NCBI GenBank assembly: GCA_046706345.1
Contig: JBJKPL010000164.1
Location: 1 to 13,694 of the forward strand
DNA from: Sulfidibacterium sp046706345
GTDB taxonomy: Bacteria > Bacteroidota > Bacteroidia > Bacteroidales > F082
DNA: 13,694 nucleotides
Reading direction: 5' to 3'
Shown: positions 8,057 through 12,794 of the stretch, in pieces
Layout of the letters: the number at the start of each line of letters is the position of its first letter
Position numbering within the stretch: position 1 is the stretch's first letter
Translations under genes and position numbers: made by a program
The notes under the pieces: generated by a model
Databases searched by the model: none
The model's input: only the letters and a program-made list of their open reading frames with translations
Told to the model about the DNA's origin: nothing

Positions 8057-8093
8057 CTAATCAGTGCATGTTTTTTTAAAAAAGAAATTTTGG

Positions 8094-8101
8094 CAAAAAT
8101 A
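8094..8101 (-). promoter_or_regulatory. Candidate -7 box (TATTTTTG) proximal to lpxC
   Basis: On the minus strand this reads TATTTTTG, an exact TAnnTTTG match, 37 nt upstream of the lpxC ATG. A TTTG on the minus strand (8116-8119 in plus coordinates) lies only 14 nt away, closer than usual for a -33 element. The same octamer occurs 38 nt before the Lrp-like gene. Confidence 0.35.
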
Positions 8102-8183
8102 ATATTTTTTTGTTCCAAAAAATGCTTATTTGAATTTGAATGTCAATATTGAAAGCCTTCTGCTTTATGGTTAACTTCCCTCA

Positions 8184-8214
8184 CAAAGGTATGAAATTTT
8201 GTAATTGATTTAAA
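8184..8214 (-). promoter_or_regulatory. Candidate distal lpxC promoter (TTTA, 19 nt, TACCTTTG)
   Basis: The minus strand has TACCTTTG (8191-8184), an exact TAnnTTTG match, with TTTA (8214-8211) exactly 19 nt upstream. This is one mismatch from the TTTG -33 consensus at the expected spacing. It would give a leader of about 120 nt for lpxC. Motif evidence only. Confidence 0.4.
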
Positions 8215-8259
8215 ATCAGGCAACTATTTAATGTACCTGCAATGCGATCCGTTTCGGTC

Positions 8260-8294
8260 GGCGAAGCCAGATCCTGGCAAGAGCGTTATTCGCC
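8260..8294 (-). other. Stacked hairpin around the lpxD stop codon
   Basis: On the minus strand GGCGAA (8294-8289) pairs with TTCGCC (8265-8260), and directly inside it GCCAG (8278-8274) pairs with CTGGC (8270-8266) around a GAT loop. A 10-nt bulge on the 5' side holds the lpxD TAA. No T-run follows, so it is not a standard terminator; it may protect or process the 3' end of lpxD within the operon transcript. Confidence 0.4.
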
Positions 8295-9323
8295 TTGCAA
8301 TTCCTTGATCTTATTTTCCAGTTCGGAGACTCTTTTTACCAGGGCGTCCAACTGCCGGAGGTAGATCACGGATTTCTGATAATCGGCCAGATTGGTGGCG
8401 GGGCTGCCGCCGAGAACGGTGTCGGGTTTCTTAAAGCTTTTGGAGATCCCAGACTGGGCCAGCACTTTGGCACCGTCTGCAATCCTGATGTGCCCGACAA
8501 AACCTACCTGGCCTCCAACCATACAGTTTTTGCCCAGTTTCGTGGATCCTGAAACGCCCGATTGGGAAGCCATGACGGTATTTTCTCCGATCTCAACATT
8601 ATGCGCCACCTGGATCAGCTTGTCCAGCTTGACGCCGCGGTGGATGATGGTGGAACCCAGGGTCGCCCGGTCGATGGTGGTGTTGGCCCCGACTTCTACC
8701 CGGTCTTCCAAGACAACATTCCCGATCTGGGGAATCTTTCGGAAATCGGTATCCTGCTGCGGCGCAAAGCCGAAACCGTCGGCACCGATCACAGCGCCGG
8801 CGTGCAAAATACATTCTTTGCCGATCACCGTTTCACCGTAAATATTGACCCCGAAATAAATCGTGGTGTCATCTCCGATACGGCAGTTGTCACCAATGTT
8901 GGTGTTGGGAAATATTTTGACATGATCCCCGATGGTGGTGTTTTCGCCTACATAAACAAAGTCGCCGATGTAAACGTCCTTGCCGAGTTTTGCCGTTGCT
9001 GCAATGGAAGCCTTGGGCGAAACACCCGATTTCTGTTGTTTGGCATTCTGGTAGATCTCCAGCAGGGAAGTGAAAGCAAGATAGGCGTCTTTTACACGGA
9101 TCAAGGTTGTCTTGAGCGGTTTTTCAGGTACAAAATCTTCATTTACCACAACAATGTCAGCCTGGGTATCATAAATATATTTGGTATAAATCGGGTTGGC
9201 CAGAAAACTGATGCTCCCCGGCTTGCCTTCTTCTATCTTTGAAAGAGTGGAAACCTCGGCTTCGGGGCGTCCTTCAACCTTGCCATTCAATGCGTTGGCT
9301 ATTTGTTGCGCTGTAAACTTCAT
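8286..9323 (-). CDS. lpxD: UDP-3-O-(3-hydroxyacyl)glucosamine N-acyltransferase
   Basis: LpxD adds the second 3-hydroxyacyl chain, in the third step of lipid A synthesis. From the ATG at 9323-9321 the protein is 345 residues: an N-terminal uridine-binding domain (about 1-100, with GSISFLANPIY), a hexapeptide beta-helix (about 100-320) and a C-terminal helical tail with heptad character (LRQLDALVKRVSELENKIKEL). The catalytic His is His241 in LIQVAHNVEIG, equivalent to E. coli His239. The frame stays open far upstream of this ATG, into the regulator gene, but that extension has no LpxD homology and is a shadow. It starts 38 nt after the Lrp-like gene on the same strand, so co-transcription is possible. 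Confidence 0.96.
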   Translation of the reverse strand: MKFTAQQIANALNGKVEGRPEAEVSTLSKIEEGKPGSISFLANPIYTKYIYDTQADIVVVNEDFVPEKPLKTTLIRVKDAYLAFTSLLEIYQNAKQQKSGVSPKASIAATAKLGKDVYIGDFVYVGENTTIGDHVKIFPNTNIGDNCRIGDDTTIYFGVNIYGETVIGKECILHAGAVIGADGFGFAPQQDTDFRKIPQIGNVVLEDRVEVGANTTIDRATLGSTIIHRGVKLDKLIQVAHNVEIGENTVMASQSGVSGSTKLGKNCMVGGQVGFVGHIRIADGAKVLAQSGISKSFKKPDTVLGGSPATNLADYQKSVIYLRQLDALVKRVSELENKIKELQGE

Positions 9324-9361
9324 AAACTTTATTTTGGGTTGCCAAATTACGAAATTTAATG

Positions 9362-9877
9362 TTATTCCTGCGAGGAAATCCGGTTTGTGTTCGGGGCTCC
9401 GTTGCTTTTTTCGATGGGCAGCTGGCGGCTGAAACCTTCCTGGAGCGAAATGAAGGTTTCTGTGGCCGTCACTTCCGGGATCGATTGGATGTGTTCCACC
9501 AGAATTTTCTTCAGATGCTCGTTGTCCCTCGAATAGATCTTCAGGAACAGCGAATACTTCCCCGTGGTGTGATGGCATTCCACCACCTCCGGGATCTTGG
9601 TGATCTTTTGAAAGACCTCTTCGTGTGTGTGGGTGCTCGTCAGATTGACCTGAATGCCCACAAAAGCCGTGGTCAGGTAACCCAGTTTTTTCGGATTGAT
9701 GCGGAACTGAGAACCTGAAACAATTCCGTTCTCCTGAAGTTTCAGGGCCCGCTGATGAACCGATGCTCCTGATACATTGCACTGTCGTGCGATCTCGAGG
9801 TAAGACACCCGTGCGTCCTTCATCAGGAACTTTAAGATCTTTTTGTCAAGATTATCGATTTGAAAGTGAGGGTTCAT
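9362..9877 (-). CDS. Lrp/AsnC family transcriptional regulator
   Basis: The 171-residue protein has the family layout: an N-terminal winged helix-turn-helix (about residues 8-60, starting IDNLDKKILKFLMKDARVS, recognition helix near ASVHQRALKLQENG) and a RAM effector domain (about 68-148, with PEVVECHHTTGKYSLFLKIY). The approximately 24-residue C-terminal tail after LQEGFS is polar and looks disordered; typical members end near 150-160. These regulators bind amino acids and AT-rich palindromes as octamers. The gene is divergent from a Cys/Met-metabolism PLP enzyme across 230 AT-rich bases, the usual setting for local regulation of an amino acid enzyme. A perfect palindrome covers its start codon, suggesting autoregulation. 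Its ligand cannot be read from the sequence; methionine or a related amino acid is a guess from context. Confidence 0.92.
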   Translation of the reverse strand: MNPHFQIDNLDKKILKFLMKDARVSYLEIARQCNVSGASVHQRALKLQENGIVSGSQFRINPKKLGYLTTAFVGIQVNLTSTHTHEEVFQKITKIPEVVECHHTTGKYSLFLKIYSRDNEHLKKILVEHIQSIPEVTATETFISLQEGFSRQLPIEKSNGAPNTNRISSQE

Positions 9878-9896
9878 ATTTTATTCGATAAAATAT
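9876..9896. promoter_or_regulatory. Probable Lrp-type operator, perfect 9-bp-arm palindrome
   Basis: ATATTTTAT (9876-9884) and ATAAAATAT (9888-9896) are perfect inverted copies around TCG. The site overlaps the start codon of the Lrp-like gene (9877-9875). AT-rich dyads of this size with a short centre are typical of Lrp/AsnC binding sites. Position suggests negative autoregulation by blocking early transcription. Confidence 0.6.
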
Positions 9897-9915
9897 AAAA
9901 TTAATATAAAAAAGG

Positions 9916-9923
9916 CAAAAATA
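9916..9923 (-). promoter_or_regulatory. Candidate -7 box (TATTTTTG) for the Lrp-like gene
   Basis: The minus strand reads TATTTTTG, matching TAnnTTTG, 38 nt before the ATG. A TTG (9948-9946) lies 22 nt upstream, slightly far for a -33 element. The palindrome at 9876-9896 would then lie in the transcribed leader. Confidence 0.4.
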
Positions 9924-9975
9924 ATTAAAATTTAATATAATATAGCAATTTATGAAATAAAATTTACTATAAACT

Positions 9976-10005
9976 ATTGATAATTACATAAAATTCATAA
10001 TTTTG
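9976..10005 (+). promoter_or_regulatory. Probable promoter of the PLP enzyme (ATTG, 18 nt, TAATTTTG)
   Basis: TAATTTTG at 9998-10005 is an exact TAnnTTTG match, and ATTG at 9976-9979 sits 18 nt upstream as a -33 element. Transcription would begin near 10010, with a leader of about 98 nt. Symmetric AT-rich sites lie over the box, which fits control by the divergent Lrp-like protein. Confidence 0.5.
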
Positions 10006-10039
10006 TCGTGGCTTATTTGAATGACAATTACATAAAATT
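9982..10039 (+). repeat. Direct repeat and palindrome over the PLP enzyme promoter
   Basis: AATTACATAAAATT occurs twice, at 9982-9995 and 10026-10039, 44 bp apart, which is about four helical turns. The first copy runs into a perfect dyad, AAAATT CAT AATTTT (9990-10004), that covers most of the -7 box. The second copy lies in the leader. The arrangement looks like phased binding sites for an octameric Lrp-type regulator. Confidence 0.45.
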
Positions 10040-10107
10040 TCATCTTTTTAAACATCGGATGAGATTTTGTTTTCAGGTTTCGGACAACAAGACAAAATTA
10101 CAGCATC

Positions 10108-11316
10108 ATGAAAAAAAAATTTGATCCGGCGACTGCGATTCAGAAACTGGAGCAATTCGGGGAATTCGGCGATGTCAATCCGTCCATCACCGATTCGGCA
10201 ACCTTTACCTTTATGACCGAGGAAGAAATGATCAAAACATTCCACGGCGAGGGGCACGGATGTTTCCTGTATTCGCGCCACTGGAATCCCAGCAACCGCT
10301 ACCTTTCCGAGGCGCTTGCCGCCATGGAGGGCACCGAAATGGCCTGGGTTACCGGTTCGGGAATGGCGGCCATTACCACCACCATCCTGCAGCTTTGCAA
10401 CAGCGGCGACCACATTGTGACCAGTGTGACAACCTATGGCGGAACCTATGCTTTTCTGGCCAATTTCCTGAAACGGTTCAACATCGAGGTCACTTTTGTG
10501 AACATCACCAACCTGGACAGCGTGCGTGAAGCCATGCGACCCAACACCAAGGTGGTGTACACCGAATCGATGACCAACCCCATGCTGCAGATCTCCAACA
10601 TTCCGGAATTGGCGAAAATCGTCAAAGAACACGGTACGGCAAAACTCGTGGTGGACAACACGTTTACGCCTATGATCTTCAGCCCCTGTCAGCTGGGCGC
10701 CGATATTGTGGTGTACAGCATGACGAAATTCATCAACGGGAAAAACGACATGGTCGCAGGCGCTATTTGTGCTTCCGAAGAATTTATCAATGCCCTCAGC
10801 AGTGTGAACGACGGTGCTGCCATGCTGCTTGGACCGGTGCTGGATCCGTTGCGTTCCTCCAGCGTCCTGAAAAACCTGGCTACGCTGCACATCCGTATGC
10901 AAAAGCACAGCGAAAATGCCCTGTACCTGGCCAGGAAATTTAAAGACATCGGACTGAAATCCATTTATCCCGGTATGGCGGAACATCCCCAGCATGAGCT
11001 GATGACCAGGCTCATGAACCGGGAATTTGGTTATGGCGGTATGATTGCCATCGACATGGAAACACCGGAACGGGCAGCTCCCTTTATGGAAAAGATGCAG
11101 CTGAAAGGCGTCGGATATCATGCCGTGAGCCTGGGCTATTTCAAGACCCTGTTCTCCAATTCGGGCAAGAGTACTTCTTCGGAAGTGCCCGATGAGATCC
11201 AGAAAGAAATGGGCCTCTCGCCGGGGCTGGTGCGTTTCTCCGTTGGTCTGGACCACGACATCGAACGCAGCGGCGAACTCATCGTAGAGACCTTGAAGGA
11301 ACTAAACTACCTTTAA
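10108..11316 (+). CDS. Cys/Met metabolism PLP-dependent enzyme (methionine gamma-lyase-like)
   Basis: The 402-residue protein belongs to the trans-sulfuration family. Visible landmarks, with Pseudomonas putida methionine gamma-lyase numbers in brackets, are Tyr55 and Arg57 of YSRHWNPS (59, 61), Tyr110 (114), Asp183 of VVDNTF (186), the PLP lysine Lys207 of YSMTKFING (211), Ser341 of VSLG (340) and Arg376 of LVRFSVG (375). The family cysteine of methionine gamma-lyases (Cys116) is replaced by Gly112, and the usual GHSD after the lysine loop reads GKND. It could therefore be a lyase acting on methionine, cysteine or cystathionine, or a sulfhydrylase; the exact reaction is not settled. The divergent Lrp-like regulator supports an amino acid catabolic role. 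A strong terminator follows 39 bp after the stop. Confidence 0.85.
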   Translation: MKKKFDPATAIQKLEQFGEFGDVNPSITDSATFTFMTEEEMIKTFHGEGHGCFLYSRHWNPSNRYLSEALAAMEGTEMAWVTGSGMAAITTTILQLCNSGDHIVTSVTTYGGTYAFLANFLKRFNIEVTFVNITNLDSVREAMRPNTKVVYTESMTNPMLQISNIPELAKIVKEHGTAKLVVDNTFTPMIFSPCQLGADIVVYSMTKFINGKNDMVAGAICASEEFINALSSVNDGAAMLLGPVLDPLRSSSVLKNLATLHIRMQKHSENALYLARKFKDIGLKSIYPGMAEHPQHELMTRLMNREFGYGGMIAIDMETPERAAPFMEKMQLKGVGYHAVSLGYFKTLFSNSGKSTSSEVPDEIQKEMGLSPGLVRFSVGLDHDIERSGELIVETLKELNYL

Positions 11317-11355
11317 TATGTGATTATAGACAACCTTATTTTAGGGATTTTAGCG

Positions 11356-11389
11356 ATAGCAATCGGATTCCGTTCCGATTGCTATTTTT
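11356..11389 (+). terminator. Intrinsic terminator of the PLP enzyme gene
   Basis: A perfect 12-bp stem, ATAGCAATCGGA (11356-11367) with TCCGATTGCTAT (11374-11385), closes a 6-nt loop and is followed by TTTT. It lies 39 bp downstream of the stop codon and 20 bp upstream of the thioesterase start. Confidence 0.85.
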
Positions 11390-11390
11390 G
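11383..11390 (+). promoter_or_regulatory. Possible -7 box (TATTTTTG) inside the terminator tail
   Basis: The end of the terminator stem and its T-run read TATTTTTG, an exact TAnnTTTG match 15 nt before the thioesterase ATG. No convincing TTTG lies 17-22 nt upstream, so this may be chance arising from the T-run. Confidence 0.25.
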
Positions 11391-11405
11391 TAAAAAAGAG
11401 TTTGT

Positions 11406-11828
11406 ATGGGAAAAATAAAACTGGAACTCCCCGAAACCTTTGAGTTCCACACAGAGATCCCGGTGCGCATCACCGATCTGAATTACGGCGGACACCTGGG
11501 CAATGATTCGGTCCTGACGCTGATCCACGAAGCCCGCGTCCGGTTTTTAAAAAATTACGGTTATAGTGAAATGGATGTTTGCGGCGCCGGCCTTATCCAG
11601 GCCGATACGGTGATTGTTTACAAGCAGGAAGTCTACTACGGAACCCGGATCGATTTTGCCGTTACGGTCGGCGATTTCTCCAACGCAGCCTGTGATTTCT
11701 ATTATCTGCTTACCGATACCGACACGGGAAATGAAATTGCCCGGGCGAAAACCCGCATTGCCTTTTTCGATTATACCTTGCGGAAAAAACTTCCCGTTCC
11801 CGAAGCATTTCGGGCCTTGTTCGCCTAG
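11406..11828 (+). CDS. Acyl-CoA thioesterase-like protein (4HBT hot-dog fold)
   Basis: The 140-residue protein has the single hot-dog-fold layout of the 4-hydroxybenzoyl-CoA thioesterase/YbgC/FadM group. The signature is VRITDLNYGGHLGNDSVLTLIHEARVRFL, where Asp24 takes the place of the usual catalytic aspartate, His30 matches the GH of the motif, and NDSVL stands for the more common NNxxY. Such enzymes hydrolyse acyl-CoA or acyl-ACP thioesters; the substrate is not evident. It stands between two terminators and is probably transcribed alone. The last codons and the stop lie inside the downstream terminator hairpin. Confidence 0.85.
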   Translation: MGKIKLELPETFEFHTEIPVRITDLNYGGHLGNDSVLTLIHEARVRFLKNYGYSEMDVCGAGLIQADTVIVYKQEVYYGTRIDFAVTVGDFSNAACDFYYLLTDTDTGNEIARAKTRIAFFDYTLRKKLPVPEAFRALFA

Positions 11829-11840
11829 CAAGGCCTTTTT
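11813..11840 (+). terminator. Intrinsic terminator overlapping the thioesterase 3' end
   Basis: GGCCTTG (11813-11819) pairs with CAAGGCC (11829-11835) around a 9-nt loop and is followed by TTTTT. The 5' arm encodes the last residues of the thioesterase and the TAG stop (11826-11828) is in the loop. Confidence 0.75.
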
Positions 11841-11931
11841 GACGCCGGAACCGGAAGATCACTTCGTGATTTGGAAATTTCCTGAAAATTGAGTATATTA
11901 GAAGCCTCAAAAAAAGGAAATTACAGATTTA

Positions 11932-12354
11932 ATGACTGGAACCATGGAAACCGAAATACCGGCAAAAAAACAAAGGAATTATGTTTTCAAGGTGATTTTC
12001 TATATTTCTGGTGCTGCCGGGATCATTCTGCTTGTTGTCAGATTTCTGGGGATCTTTCTGGAGTTTCCCGAAAATGATCTGATCCTGCTATCGGCGCTGG
12101 CAGTCCTGGGAATCATTTGCCTGCCCAGCTATTTTATCAGCAGCTTCCGGAACGAAAGGAGCCTGGAAGAGCCGCTGAACCCGCTGGAAAATGACGGTGA
12201 GAAGCCAGGCGATGTGCACAAGGGTGCCGCAAAATCAGCGTGGAGAATGGCCAGATCCCCCTTCCGCGATAACAAATCCGGCCTCACCTGGGGTGGCGGC
12301 AATATTAAGGGATCGAATGCCACACGGGGAGAAAGAAGAGGGTTCCTGGAATAA
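11932..12354 (+). CDS. Small two-helix membrane protein of unknown function
   Basis: I do not recognise this 140-residue protein. It begins with a short polar, basic segment (to about residue 16), then two strongly hydrophobic helices at about 18-43 and 49-72 joined by the short loop EFPEND, then a polar tail. An alternative ATG at 11944 would shorten it by four residues. A purine-rich AAAAAAAGGAAA precedes the start but is rather far away. The first 90 residues look like a genuine inner-membrane protein. The last 45, rich in Arg, Gly and Ser (SAWRMARSPFRDN, GGGNIKGSNATRGERRG), look unlike the rest and run into the repeat region, so the original C-terminus may have been replaced or the frame extended. 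No partner is apparent. Confidence 0.5.
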   Translation: MTGTMETEIPAKKQRNYVFKVIFYISGAAGIILLVVRFLGIFLEFPENDLILLSALAVLGIICLPSYFISSFRNERSLEEPLNPLENDGEKPGDVHKGAAKSAWRMARSPFRDNKSGLTWGGGNIKGSNATRGERRGFLE

Positions 12355-12378
12355 ACTTCACTGAAAGTTCTATCCTGG

Positions 12379-12471
12379 CTCCCGGGGTTTGAACCCCGGG
12401 AATCTGAAAAATATCTTTCGCTTTTAGTGATGATTTTCCATGGGTTTCCACGGGTTTCAAAACCCGCGGAA
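12379..12471. repeat. REP-like two-hairpin element, copy A
   Basis: The element has a first perfect dyad, TCCCGGGGTT (12380-12389) and AACCCCGGGA (12392-12401) around TG; a spacer; and a second dyad, TTTCC A CGGGTTT (12445-12457) with AAACCCG C GGAA (12460-12471), which has one A-C mismatch. The spacer shares an identical 18-nt stretch with copy B (12409-12426). It starts 24 bp after the stop of the small membrane protein. The paired hairpins in intergenic DNA resemble REP/BIME elements mobilised by IS200-like transposases elsewhere in a genome; no such transposase is present here. Confidence 0.65.
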
Positions 12472-12502
12472 GAAGCCAACAGGGCCCACTGAATCAATCC
12501 CG

Positions 12503-12591
12503 GAAAATTCCATGCCTACGTTTTGAAAATTCCATGCTTATGTTTTTGAAATTTCATAGTTATGTTTTTAAAATTTCATGCTTATGTTTTT
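12503..12591 (+). repeat. Tandem repeat, four units of 22-23 bp
   Basis: Four contiguous diverged units start at 12503, 12525, 12548 and 12570, with the pattern GAAAATTCCATGCTTATG followed by 4-5 T. There are no spacers, so this is a minisatellite rather than a CRISPR array. Each unit contains ATG triplets, which creates a spurious reading frame starting at 12578 that I do not accept as a gene. Confidence 0.75.
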
Positions 12592-12644
12592 GAAGCGCCT
12601 TTTGGAATGCGGAAATAAGAGTCTGTTTTTTCGGGATAAAACAA

Positions 12645-12672
12645 ATCACCCCGGGCATTTGCCCGGGGTGAT
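12645..12672. repeat. Perfect 12-bp-arm palindrome between the REP-like copies
   Basis: ATCACCCCGGGC (12645-12656) and GCCCGGGGTGAT (12661-12672) are exact inverted copies around ATTT. The GC-rich core CCCCGGG is shared with the first dyad of both REP-like copies. There is no T-run, so a terminator role is unlikely; it appears to be a third member of the repeat cluster. Confidence 0.65.
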
Positions 12673-12690
12673 CCATATTGTCATGTCAAA

Positions 12691-12782
12691 CTCCCGGGGT
12701 TTAAACCCCGGGAAACTGAGAAATATCTTTCGCTTTTACTTAAGATTTCCTATGAGTTTCCACGGGTTGAAATCCGTGGAAA
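12691..12782. repeat. REP-like two-hairpin element, copy B
   Basis: This is the same orientation and order as copy A: a perfect 22-bp dyad with arms TCCCGGGGTTT and AAACCCCGGGA (12692-12713); a spacer with the 18-nt identical stretch at 12721-12738; and a second dyad, TTTCCACGG (12757-12765) with CCGTGGAAA (12774-12782). It has diverged from copy A in the spacer and the second loop while keeping the stems. It ends 12 bp from the 3' end of the transporter gene on the minus strand, and might also act on that transcript's 3' end. Confidence 0.65.
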
Positions 12783-12794
12783 AAGGGTCAGCTT

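Noticed and set aside
9324..9782. In-frame upstream extension of lpxD
   Set aside because: The extension overlaps the Lrp-like gene and has no LpxD homology; the ATG at 9323 gives a normal-length LpxD.
10048..11256. Long minus-strand reading frame (402 codons) opposite the PLP enzyme
   Set aside because: It is a shadow of a clear, conserved enzyme gene; the product is His- and Gly-rich with no family features.
12129..12497. Minus-strand reading frame of 122 codons over the small membrane protein and REP-like copy A
   Set aside because: It is antisense to the membrane protein gene, includes the hairpin sequence in its N-terminus, and shows no recognisable domain or transposase motif.
12503..12591. 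Possible CRISPR array
   Set aside because: The repeat units are contiguous with no spacers, and no cas genes are present.
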